Shown piece after piece: positions 10,128 to 19,955 of a stretch of 64,000 nt of DNA. The position numbers and the translations under genes were made by a program. Source of the DNA: Stachybotrys elegans (Eukaryota; Ascomycota; Sordariomycetes; Hypocreales; Stachybotryaceae); assembly GCA_020746835.1 (NCBI GenBank), contig JAGPNK010000012.1:310001-374000 (forward strand). Direction: 5' to 3'. The number at the start of each line of letters is the position of its first letter. Within the stretch, counting starts at the first letter, position 1. The notes under the pieces are model-generated. The model did no database searches. It worked only from the letters and a program-made list of their open reading frames with translations, and was not told the origin of the DNA.

Positions 10128-11468
10128 TTACGACCGTTTATACCATGAGCTCCTCGATGCCTTCTTGCTCTTCTTCTCCCTCTCCTCCTCTTCCTGCCGT
10201 CGCTTCGTCTCCCTCTGCGCCATGTTCGCCTGCAGCAGCATAAACTTGCCCTCCATCTGCGCCTCCGTCAAGAACCCCCGGCCTCCATCCAGCGCCGTGT
10301 CCGGATCCTCGGCGCCGCTATACGCACCGCCGCTCACGCCCACAACCTTGCTCAGCGCCTCGGCCTTGCCCATGAGCCAGTCGCCATGGACGAGCCCCTC
10401 GCGCCAGTGCGTAGGCAGCGCCTTGTAGCCCAGTAGTGCACCGAGCAGCGCGCCCGCAAAGCAGGCGTTCGTGTCGGCATCGCCGCCTAGCATGGTGAGC
10501 TCGGTGATGAGCGGCTCAAAGAGGCTCGTCTGCGTGGCCAGGGCGTGATTCGTGCTTGCCAGCCTGCGCATGGCCACGCGGAGGAGATGCAGCCCGGAGC
10601 CGAGGCACTTGTACACGTAGCCAATCTTCATGGCATCATCGAGCTGCAGATCGCTCAAGTTGTCGACCTTGACGTGGCGGCGCAGCTCGTCGAGGTCCAG
10701 GTCAGGCTCGCCGTGTCTGCTCTCGTCGGCCATCTGTGCCCTGCGGTAGCCCACCCACCACTGAATCGCCCGGTCGACCACGTCATCAATGGCCTCCTCG
10801 GTGCACACTTCATTCAATACGAGCCCGCGAACGAGAGCTGTGCCAATGGCGCACGACATGATGCATCGCGGGTCAACATGCGTGATGACGGAGAAGTCGG
10901 CTGCAACCTGGAACGTCTCTTCCACCGTCTTGTCAAGACACATGAGCCCCAGAGGGTGCGTCCTCATCAAGCTGCCGTTGGGCGCAATCTGGTAGCCGCG
11001 CCTGGCCCATAGCGCTCTGGCCGTACCCTCGGGGTCGTCGAGGTACGTCTTGGTCCTCACGATGGAGCCGACAGTATGCCCCAGCCCAAGCGGCGGCGTG
11101 TCCAAGGCAAGCAAGCCCATGCGAACCCAGACGTCCAGGCGAGCAGCAAGGTCCTTGGCATCAAGGACGGCGCCGTCTCTGTGCAAGTAGGACAGGAGCA
11201 GCAGCATGGCGTGGTCGGTGTCGTCGGTCCATTCGCCGGGGACGTGGGGGTCACGATGCGAATCTGGCCGGAGCGGCGTGGGATTTGGATGCAGCGTGAA
11301 GGAGGCAGAGGGGTAGGAGCGCCGCGATAGGGCCTCGGAGAGAAACTCGGTGTAGAGTCCGATGGCATCGCCGAGCGCAGAGCCAAAGAGGGCGCCGACG
11401 AGGCCATCGTGGGCATTGGCCCGGGCCATGGCGGCGGCGGCTTCTGGGGAGAGACGAAAGTCGGGCAT
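10128..11468 (-). CDS. ADP-ribosylglycohydrolase family protein
   Basis: A single exon of 446 aa starting MPDFRLSPEAAAAM at 11468; the frame extends further upstream only through a GTG, so the ATG was chosen. The protein has the hallmark dimetal-binding motifs of the family (PF03747): GEWTDDTDH with TDDTD at 81-85, and GGDADTNA at 329-336. These aspartates coordinate two Mg ions that position the ADP-ribose. Family members remove ADP-ribose from arginine, serine or small molecules. Both metal sites are intact, so it is probably active. The C-terminal 30 residues are a charged Gln/Glu/Lys-rich tail (QEEEEREKKSKK). No signal peptide is seen, so cytosolic or nuclear. The substrate is unknown. 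Confidence 0.9.
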   Translation of the reverse strand: MPDFRLSPEAAAAMARANAHDGLVGALFGSALGDAIGLYTEFLSEALSRRSYPSASFTLHPNPTPLRPDSHRDPHVPGEWTDDTDHAMLLLLSYLHRDGAVLDAKDLAARLDVWVRMGLLALDTPPLGLGHTVGSIVRTKTYLDDPEGTARALWARRGYQIAPNGSLMRTHPLGLMCLDKTVEETFQVAADFSVITHVDPRCIMSCAIGTALVRGLVLNEVCTEEAIDDVVDRAIQWWVGYRRAQMADESRHGEPDLDLDELRRHVKVDNLSDLQLDDAMKIGYVYKCLGSGLHLLRVAMRRLASTNHALATQTSLFEPLITELTMLGGDADTNACFAGALLGALLGYKALPTHWREGLVHGDWLMGKAEALSKVVGVSGGAYSGAEDPDTALDGGRGFLTEAQMEGKFMLLQANMAQRETKRRQEEEEREKKSKKASRSSWYKRS

Positions 11469-12344
11469 CCTGAGTCTATTGCAGGCTCGACGTGAGGGCT
11501 GCAAAGGAGGGGCTGCGCTGTGTTTTATATGTTGATGCCGACAAGTCAGCCCGATGCGCCTTGGCTGAGCCGGATCGTGGCAGTGGCAGTAGCTCCAGGC
11601 CACTAATTATTCCTCCATACATACATACAGGCACAGTGCGTGGCCAAAAGTCTGCGGCCACCCCCACAGTGCACAGCTATAATTCAGGGAGGCTGTTGCC
11701 TGAAATCACACTGTCAGCTTCGCCACAATCTCCATTCCAGTCATTAAATAATATTCAGCCTCAACTCTAGATATCTGCCCAATAATGGTATTGTTTTGTT
11801 TGGACTTGCATCTTGGGCAGATGAATCCTCAAGCCAACGCCAGTGCTGTTCTGTCGTCGCGAATATAAGAAGCATCATATAACCGGGCAAACCATCCGCT
11901 TCTCATATAAAAGCGAATTTCCTTCATCCTTGCCATCGCTTCTCATCTCCAACCACCAGTCTCTTGCATACATGGGCGGGACGAGACCTAGATCACTACT
12001 GTAGTACCCAGGCTCGGTCTGGCATGTTTTGCCTAGCTGGCCTCTCTGCCAGGCGCTAATACCACGGATAGTGCTCAGGGGCTTGTGCATCTATCATGCC
12101 TTGCTCATCTGGACCCTTTGCTATGGCTTCTGTCGGATCCTCCTACGGAGATGTAGAGCCATTGCTGTTATACCCAGGGTTTGGATCTGGTGTGTATTGC
12201 TCAACCGGACTCTCTGCCACGGTGTCTGTTGCATATGGCGATTGTGGAGGCTGGTACTGAGCGGGAGCTTGATGCATATAGTTGGGGCAGCTACTTCACC
12301 GTCAATACATGTCAAGCACGCCGCCACCCAAAGAGCAGGGAGCC
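11469..12344. other. Intergenic
   Basis: Between two minus-strand genes. It would hold the promoter of the ADP-ribosylglycohydrolase gene and the 3' region of the Tyr/Pro-rich gene; no other credible frame. Short CATA repeats lie near 11616-11630. Confidence 0.5.
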
Positions 12345-13092
12345 TCACGCCCTTGTGTGTTTTGACTGCCAGTAGAGTGCAGGAGGCTCCTGTTGCCTCT
12401 CCTCCATCGGGAGCGGCCTGTTGGGCTGGCGCACTGGATGGTTCATCCTGAGAGACGCGTAGGTCGTGGCAGGCTGGCTGGCAGGCTGGCTGGCAGGCTG
12501 GCTACCCGTCTGACTGTAAAAGACATTAGCAGGCTATAGTATCCGAGTACACGAGCAGAGGCATACTTGGGCGAAGTATACATGTATTGGTATGTTGTGT
12601 AATACGCACGGTCGGCGGGGATGGCGCCGTTCGAGTTGTAGTGAAGGTATGGATTTGTGTAGGCATTTCCACAATTCGCATAGTCAGGATATCTGTCGGG
12701 GTGGCCGTCCCAGTAGCCGTTCGGGTTCGTATATGGAGTGCTGTCACAGCGGGGATGCCCGGCAAGGCACGACATGGTTGAGTAGCCCCGAATAGAAGCT
12801 GGATTTGTGTAGGCCGAGCCCATGGGTGGAAAGACCCCGGGCGTCTCGAGATCGAGTTCGCCCCGGGGCACTGGACCTGGATACGCCGCCGGGCCGGCAT
12901 CTTGTTGGGGCACTGCTCTCACCTGTGGATACCTTTGTCTGCTGACCGAGGTTGGCTTTTGCAGGGACGAGGAGGTGGACGGGGTGATGATACATACGCA
13001 GGACGCAGCGGTAGACGCAGAGGCAGAGGCTGACTTATTGTCTCGGCCGTCTCGACGGGCATCCAGACGAAGCGAAGAGGTGGCGAAGACAT
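12345..13092 (-). CDS. Small Tyr/Pro/Asn-rich protein, three exons (predicted)
   Basis: The model joins 13092-12998, 12941-12567 and 12513-12345 into 212 aa. Intron 1 has a canonical GTATGT donor at 12997; its acceptor could be 12942 or 12939. Intron 2 (12514-12566) has GTATGC, a CTAAT branch and ACAG. No single frame covers the gene. The protein starts MSSPPLRFVWMPVETAET and carries repeated Y-T-N/S-P units (AYTNP, PYTNP, AYTNP, YTSP), many Tyr and Gly, and a C-terminal SQPA triple repeat. No signal peptide or known domain is seen. Such composition suggests a disordered, possibly phase-separating or adhesive protein, but function is unknown. Support is the agreement of three splice-consistent frames in one compositional style. 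Confidence 0.55.
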
Positions 13093-14008
13093 TCCGGCGA
13101 CGGCGAGGGGCTGACGGGCGTGTCGATATTATACAATGTCGAGTAAGATGCCAAGTCTATGTTTCAGCTGGACCAAGACACGCAGCTCTACTCTAATGGC
13201 TCCCAGTAACGATTTGAGGGAAGGAGACAAGAGTATAGGAAGGAGGCGTGTGAGGACATTGGCTTCCTTGTGACGCAGCGTGGAAAATTTGAGAGTCCCG
13301 TGTTACTTTTACTGGCAATCCGATCAATGGATGCTGGAACTCACCGTATGAACGGTCTGACCAGCGCCTTCATGACACGACGGCCGTCGCGACATTGCCA
13401 CCCTGCCCCAGCACGACAACAACACGAGAGTTTTGCTCTGCTGGCGGGGCAGGAACCTTATTCCATGATAACCATTTGTCTCTATTTATTTCTGAGGTCC
13501 GTCGCGTATTGATTGGCCCATTGCGATGCGACGAATGACTGTCGTGGACGCGTATCTTGCTTTCCATCCTTCCATTGCCGAGGCTAACCGCTAACAGTAT
13601 ATAAGTTCTTAGAGTAGTGAAATGGAACCTCCACATTCCGGGGACCCTCAGCAGAGCAGCCGGTGCAGATCCGGGGTTCGGAACCATCTAATCAACGTCA
13701 TCTATTCGTACGTCAGTTGACTCTGCGACACACGAAACCATGCTTGGGCCGCCACATGCTCCAACTCTGTGCCTCGGCCTGTCATCGTCCCAGAGTTGGG
13801 GTAGGTAGGAATGAGGGGTTCCCCAACCCCGGGAGAGGGAACATGCCGCAATACCTTACGCACTATAAGCTGCCCTGATTACGTACCACGACGGTATAAA
13901 CATCACCACCACCACAACAAACAACACGCCACTTCCCCTCCCTCCTGCTCCTCCCCTCTTCGTTTTTTGTCCTTCCCATTGCCACCAAGAACAAGGGAGA
14001 GAATTGAA
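13093..14008. other. Divergent intergenic region
   Basis: It separates the Tyr/Pro-rich gene and the FAD dehydrogenase gene. The last 150 bp are CA/CCA-rich and pyrimidine-rich, as is common before fungal starts. No gene seen. Confidence 0.5.
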
Positions 14009-15697
14009 ATGTCCGACCCCGTCGTCATCGTGGGCGCCGGCCTCGCCGGCCTCGTCGCCGCCTACGAGCTCTCGCAGCGCGGCGTCCGCACCGTCCTCGT
14101 CGACCAGGAGTCCCCCGCCAACCTCGGCGGCCAGGCCTTCTGGTCCCTCGGCGGCCTCTTCCTCGTCGACTCGGCCGAGCAGCGCCGCATGGGCATCCGC
14201 GACTCGCGCGACCTCGCCATGCAGGACTGGTTCGACTCGGCCGCCTTCGACCGCGACGTCGAGGACGTCTGGCCGCGCCGCTGGGCCGAGGCCTTTGTCG
14301 ACTTCGCCCACGGCGAGTTCGCCGACTACGTCAAGGGCCTGGGGCTCGGCTTCCTCTTCAACGTCGGCTGGGCCGAGCGCGGCGCCGGGCGCGCAGACGG
14401 CCACGGCAACTCGGTCCCGCGCTTCCACATCACCTGGGGCGCCGGGCCCGAGGTCGTCCGCATCTTCGCCGAGCCCGTCCAGCGCGCCGCCGCAAAGGGC
14501 CTCGTCGACCTCAAGTTCCGCCACTGCGTCGACGAGCTCCTCCTCGACCCCCACACGGGCCGCGCCGTCGGCGTCAAGGGCCGCGTCCTCGCCCCGGACG
14601 ACGCTGCCCGCGGCGTCGCCACCAACCGCGACACCGTCGACGCCTTTGAGCTGCGCGCCGCCGCCGTCATCGTCTCCTCGGGCGGCATCGGCGGCAACGT
14701 CGACGCCGTCAAGGCCGCCTGGCCCGTCGACCGCCTCGGCCCCAAGGTCCCCGACCACTTCGTCCTCGGCGTCCCCGCCCACGTCGACGGCCGCATGATT
14801 GGCATCGCCGAGGCCGCCGGCGCAAACGTCATCAACCGCGACCGCATGTGGCACTACACCGAGGGCCTGCAGAACTGGAACCCCATCTGGAACAACCACG
14901 GCATCCGCGTCCTCCCCGCCCCGTCCTCCCTCTGGCTCGACGCCACCGGCAAGCGCCTCCCCATGTTCCTCTTCCCCGGCGCCGACACCCTCGCCACCCT
15001 CAAGTACATCTGCAGCACCGGCTACGACTACACCTGGTTCGTCCTCGACCAGACCATCATCGCCCGCGAGTTCGCCCTCTCGGGCTCCGAGCAGAACCCG
15101 GACCTCACCGGCAAGAGCATGTGGCTCCTCCTCCAGCGCATCCTCAGCCGCAAGGGCTCCGTCCCCGTCCAAAACTTCCAGAACCACGGCGCCGACTTCG
15201 TCGTCCGCGACAACCTGCGCGACCTCGTCGACGGCATGAACGTCCTCGCCAAGGAGCGCAGCGGCCCGGAGCTCGACTACGACGCCATCCTCGACGTCGT
15301 CACCAAGCGCGACTCCCAGATGCTCAACCCCTACAGCAAGGACGCCCAGGCCATGCTCATCAACAGCGGCCGCAACTACTGGCCCGACCGCCGCGGCCGC
15401 ATCGTGCCCCCGCACCGCCTCCTCGACCCGGCCCACGGGCCCCTCATCGCCGTCCGCATGAACCTCCTCACCCGCAAGACCCTCGGCGGCATCGAGACCA
15501 ACCTCCAGAGCAACGTCATGCGCCCGGACGGCACCCCCTTCCCGGGCCTCTACGCCGCCGGCGAGGCTGCTGGCTTTGGCGGTGGCGGCGTCCACGGCTA
15601 CAACTCGCTCGAGGGCACATTCCTCGGAGGCTGCATCTTTTCTGGCAGGGCCGCCGGCAGGGGCGTGGCCGACGAGCTGCAAAGCAAAGGTGCGTAA
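14009..15697 (+). CDS. FAD-dependent dehydrogenase (FAD_binding_2 / ketosteroid-dehydrogenase-like)
   Basis: A single exon of 562 aa. It begins MSDPVVIVGAGLAGLVAAYE, the dinucleotide-binding GxGxxG fold with the acidic residue of strand 2 (VRTVLVDQE), and has the second FAD contact motif near the C-terminus (GLYAAGEAAGFGGGGVHGY). This layout matches fumarate reductase-type flavoproteins and the bacterial and fungal FAD-binding dehydrogenase group near 3-ketosteroid dehydrogenases. The substrate is not known. There is no targeting signal. The ATG at 14009 is placed directly before the Rossmann motif; the longer frame from 13811 would add 66 unlikely residues. Third positions are almost all C or G, which also creates long antisense frames. 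It converges with the MFS transporter gene. Confidence 0.9.
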   Translation: MSDPVVIVGAGLAGLVAAYELSQRGVRTVLVDQESPANLGGQAFWSLGGLFLVDSAEQRRMGIRDSRDLAMQDWFDSAAFDRDVEDVWPRRWAEAFVDFAHGEFADYVKGLGLGFLFNVGWAERGAGRADGHGNSVPRFHITWGAGPEVVRIFAEPVQRAAAKGLVDLKFRHCVDELLLDPHTGRAVGVKGRVLAPDDAARGVATNRDTVDAFELRAAAVIVSSGGIGGNVDAVKAAWPVDRLGPKVPDHFVLGVPAHVDGRMIGIAEAAGANVINRDRMWHYTEGLQNWNPIWNNHGIRVLPAPSSLWLDATGKRLPMFLFPGADTLATLKYICSTGYDYTWFVLDQTIIAREFALSGSEQNPDLTGKSMWLLLQRILSRKGSVPVQNFQNHGADFVVRDNLRDLVDGMNVLAKERSGPELDYDAILDVVTKRDSQMLNPYSKDAQAMLINSGRNYWPDRRGRIVPPHRLLDPAHGPLIAVRMNLLTRKTLGGIETNLQSNVMRPDGTPFPGLYAAGEAAGFGGGGVHGYNSLEGTFLGGCIFSGRAAGRGVADELQSKGA

Positions 15698-16194
15698 ATG
15701 GGATACCGGTCTATATCTATCACATTGAACATCTTGTCTCCAATAAGTGATTGATTGCATCGGAGGCTTTCATGCCCCCTCAGCCATTCAGCAGACCGTT
15801 TGCCTGACATTGCTTTGCTGTCTAGTTCCAGCCCGCCTCTAACCCCAGGGGTGGCCGCATAAAAGACTGCGTATACCCAATACCCATCGCTGCGCTGCGC
15901 CATCCATTGGTTGAATTGCCGGGGTGGAGGCAGACGTCGTGAGTCGTGCACAGTGTAACAGATAGAAAGCGAGCGGCGTGTACAATCAGCATCCATCAGT
16001 TGGGCCACATGTGGTGGCCGCAAGCATGCAGACATCCGGCCCGTCGTTTATTTTGTTCAGCATGTGGGAGGCATTTCTTGTCATGATTGTTCATTGTATG
16101 TACCTAAGCCATACCACATCATAAAGTGCTGGTATCCAATACCATCCGTATCCAATCTATGTACCATCCAAACGCCTGAGACTGTTGCGCCGCA
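15698..16194. other. Convergent intergenic region
   Basis: 3' flanks of the FAD dehydrogenase and the MFS transporter; no gene seen. Confidence 0.5.
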
Positions 16195-18224
16195 TCATGA
16201 TTCCGCCTTTTCGTCTTCCCCTTCGAGAACGACTTCATGTCCGCTACCCTCGTGCATGCCGAGAGCCGTGACACAGCACGCCGCCGACATGAAGGCCACC
16301 CCCCACCATCCCCATGCCACCATCCCAATGTCCAAGCCGTAGCCGTACCACCAGCCACCGACGACGGGTCCGACCGTGCGGAACCCTGCTGAGACACTCT
16401 GACCGAGGCCGTGGATGGTGCCGAGGACGCTGGGGTGAGGGCTGCAGTTGTTGAGCAGGATAATGCTGGCGGGGAGGGTGAATGTACGAGCTGTGACCTG
16501 GAGAAGGAGCACGAAAATGATGCCCATCCAGATGAGAGCACCGGACGAGGGCTCCGGGGGCGCAGTCGAGGACGGGAGGATGGCGAGATAGGGAGCCACA
16601 AAGTAGGCGATGGGAAAGAGGAAGAGGAACCACTGGAACGATCGCAGGGTGCCGAGTCGAGCCTGGATAGGAGGGTAGAGGAAGATCTGTAGAAGCATGC
16701 CTAGTATGCCGAGAAAGGACGTGGCAAAGCCGACGGTCGAGGCAGGCATACCCATACCGCCGGTGAAAAGGAGCGGGAGGTCGCGACGTTGCGCCTGGGC
16801 AGGCATTTCAGAGTGGACGTTGACGTAACGAGGCGTGGACAAGAAGAGCGACCAAATGTTGGTGAATGCGCCCAGGTGAAAGTCGTAAAATGCGCCTGTG
16901 ATGAGGGTGAAGATGACGTTTCGCGTCCAGAGGCGGTAGAATGGAAGGCGGCGGACCGGGCGGGCCGGCTTCGAGGCAGGCTTGCTGGTGCGTACTTCCA
17001 TGGCGATGTCTTCGTGGACCGTGACCTTGGCGTAGCCGGTATGAGGCTGCGTGCCAAACAACTTCTGCTTGAGCCGGCTTCCCAGCTCCAAGCCATAGTC
17101 GGGCTTGCCACGGCGCTCCTCAAGAGTCTGGACACGTTAGTACTCGCGACAAGCAAGACCCATGGTGCAACTCACCTCCTCTAGGAACAGGTAAATGACA
17201 GCCGTGGCAAGGGTGAGGAACAAGGCGTTCATCAAGCTGGGCAGAGCAAACGGGTAGTCGCGGATCCACTGGAAGCCCAAGATGGCGCCCTCGCCAAAGA
17301 TGCTGGGCAGCGTCTTGTGCGGCTCGGCGAGCATGCCGCCCATGACTGGATCCAGTTAGTTGGCGCACATTGCTCGGTGAGAATACGACATACTGGGTCC
17401 AAGAATGCCGGCAACGTTGAAGCTCATGGGCAGGATGAGGAAGGCTCGGGACTGGTAGCGCTTCTCCTTGGTGAACTCGGCCACCATGGTGCGGCTATGC
17501 GGCTCTTGTCAGCTTTGGTCATACGGAGCCAAGTGTTTTAGTCGGTGGGTTCTCGGTCTGAGTGAGCACTGGATCAGATGACGCTGACTTACATGATGCC
17601 AACGGTGCCGTTGATGGCTCCTCCAAAGGCTCTCCAAAAGGCAGCCCAGAAAAAGGTGGTGGCAAATCCATAGCCCAGGCACGAGACGGCAGTGCCACCA
17701 AGACCAATGACGAGCACCCACTTGCGGCCGCACCAGCTCGCGTCAGCAGCCTTGCCCCAGAGGATGGCCGTCATGACCTGGGCGCCGGTGAAGCAGCCCT
17801 GGAGCAGACCGGCCTGCTGGGAGATTTGGGCGTCGGTGAGCTCACGGTTGATGTCCTTGAGCTGGTAGAAGACGTAGGCCTGGAGGGAAGCGACCTGAAG
17901 AAAGTCGACGAGGCGCGAGACGAAGAGGATGAGGAGCTGGTCCTTGCGAGGGAGCGACATCCAGGTGACGGGGCCGGCGGGCTTGGGAGAAAGGACCTTC
18001 TCACTCAGGCCATTGGGGGTGATGGGCCGGAGGGACTCGGCATCACGGGCATCTCGACCGGAACCCATGGCTTGGCCGAGGAGCTGGCGGGCGTCTTCCT
18101 CGGGGAGCTGCTCAGACGTGCGAGACCACTGCCACTCGAGCTGGTTGGCACGGCTTCCTCGACGAGTCTTGCGAGGCTCCAGCTTTTTGCTGGAGATGTC
18201 ATTGCTAAAAGACCTCGAATGCAT
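16195..18224 (-). CDS. MFS transporter
   Basis: Four exons (18224-17593, 17494-17394, 17345-17176, 17127-16195) give 611 aa; all three introns have GT/CTAAC or CTGAC/AG signals and correct phase. The first 85 residues are a charged cytosolic tail. Twelve TM helices are expected, starting near LLILFVSRLVDFLQVASL. The MFS signature loop between TM2 and TM3 is visible as GKAADASWCGRKWVL, and a central cytosolic loop contains LEERRGKPDYG. This is the proton-coupled drug/solute antiporter type, related to the widespread fungal group that includes yeast YCR023C. The substrate is unknown. It is divergent from the ASST gene across 1.7 kb. Confidence 0.9.
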
Positions 18225-19955
18225 GCTGGAGGTGGGAGGACGTGGCTAGATAAACGCAGCAGCCGTCAGCGATGCAGGGCGGCACGCACGGCAGAGGCGG
18301 CGGCGGCGGAGACAAGCAACACAAGCTACAACATGAAACTGCCGAGGGGACCGGAATGAGGCGCGGAGAGGCGCTGGCCGAAAGCGACAGGCTGACAAGA
18401 GGCAAAAGAGCGACAGAGCGACAAAGAAGTGGACGACGGCGACGACCGACTGGTCATGCGAAAAGGATGAATTAGGCAAAAAGAAGGACGGAGAAGGACG
18501 GTGGGGTATGCGATGCTGAAGGGAAAAAAAGAGCGACTGTAATATGATCAGGTGGGTGATGATAGCAAGAAGAGGTGAGGTGAAAGGGAAAAGGTCACAG
18601 GTAAGTGAGCGACACGCGTGCAGATGCAGGCATTCGGACGTCCGCCCACTATGACTGGCTTCCTTCCTTCCAGGCTGCATCTTCAAGCCGCCTCCCCTAC
18701 AGCCACGGCGGGGGGTGCGCGCGCCACAGAGGTACATGCCAGTACTTGTCCCCCACCAGGAACCTCTTTACAGGGGGCTCCTCCAGTCTGTTCCATGACG
18801 GGAATTTGGAAGATGGGCAGCATGGCGGCCAAGGATCACCAGCCCTGCCTGGCCGCCTGGAAATGAGGTGAGAAAAGGCTGAGACCGGCATTCGGCCAGC
18901 CGCGTGCTGCATTCTATTCTCTCAGCTGCGTCAGCTGGAAGGAAACAGGTGCACGAGGTTCTTCCATTCTTCCCTTTTGTGTGTTTATTCCTCCTCTTCA
19001 GGGGAAGAGAGGTAAGTAAGTACCCTGCAGAATCAATGCCTAACTGGCCGGTTTAGGTAGGAGATCGAAAAAGAAAAACACCCACCAATGACCTCATCTC
19101 ACGTATCTGAATCTACGGAAGTCGGTAGCCCCCGTGGCCGACAGCCCGAGCCGTCCGACAGCCGCATCGGCGTCCTCGACGATGTGATTGGATCCAGCGA
19201 GAGGGATTGGCGATGGGGGCTGTCTGGATGCAGGGGCCGTGGGATTAGACGAGTGGCTGGCAGCCATCTGGCAATTCAGCCATTGGGGAAGGCCATGAAA
19301 ATCTTTGGGATAGAGAGCTAGGCTCTCCTTTCCGAGTATGCTTACCTGGATCAAACTCAAGGTAGCCAATTATGGTTATATCATTCTCTTGAGGCTAACG
19401 TTACTTGATATGCTTGTTGTCTAGACCGATTCGCCCATGGCCGAAATGAAGCCTCACAACACCTTTTATTATAAGGCGTATTTGCTGACGTGTAAGGACT
19501 AGCAACCACACATGTCTATTATATATATTATCTATACAGGCATCGTCGGCTGCAAGGAGAGGGCACATTCTTCTGTGCCCCTTCCGCATCGCTCGCCGTC
19601 GGATACTAACCAATCTCTCTCGGCTTCGTCCAGAATCCTGCCTCTTTCTTGGCCACCAGTCCTCTGCACTTGGTGCCCCTGTCTAAGCCAAGCCCGCCTC
19701 TGCTCCGTCCCTGACCACTCCAACAACTTGTCTGCATATTGAGAACCCTGGATATTATTAGTACGGTTAGACTTCCCCGGGAAACCCTTTCGATCCAAAT
19801 GACTCCCTAGTTTTCTCTGTTATCTGCAACTTCAGTCCTTTCCAATTGTTCATTTCTCTCCTCATTGCCTGCTTCACTCCTTTGCAGCGCATGAGACTTG
19901 TCAATAATCGCTACTTTTTGTCAATATAATTTAATCCCTATTTTTTACCTTGGCC
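18225..19955. other. Divergent intergenic region MFS / ASST
   Basis: 1.7 kb with no credible gene; purine-rich near 18360-18560. The region before the ASST start is pyrimidine- and AT-rich. Confidence 0.5.

Noticed and set aside
13660..13690. tRNA B-box-like GGTTCGGAACC
   Set aside because: It is a simple palindrome; no A box, acceptor stem or T stem can be drawn around it.
13856..15760. 634-codon minus-strand open frame opposite the FAD dehydrogenase
   Set aside because: Its composition (Val/Ala/Asp/Gly/Glu monotony) is what extreme C-ending codons on the other strand produce; the plus strand has clear FAD motifs.
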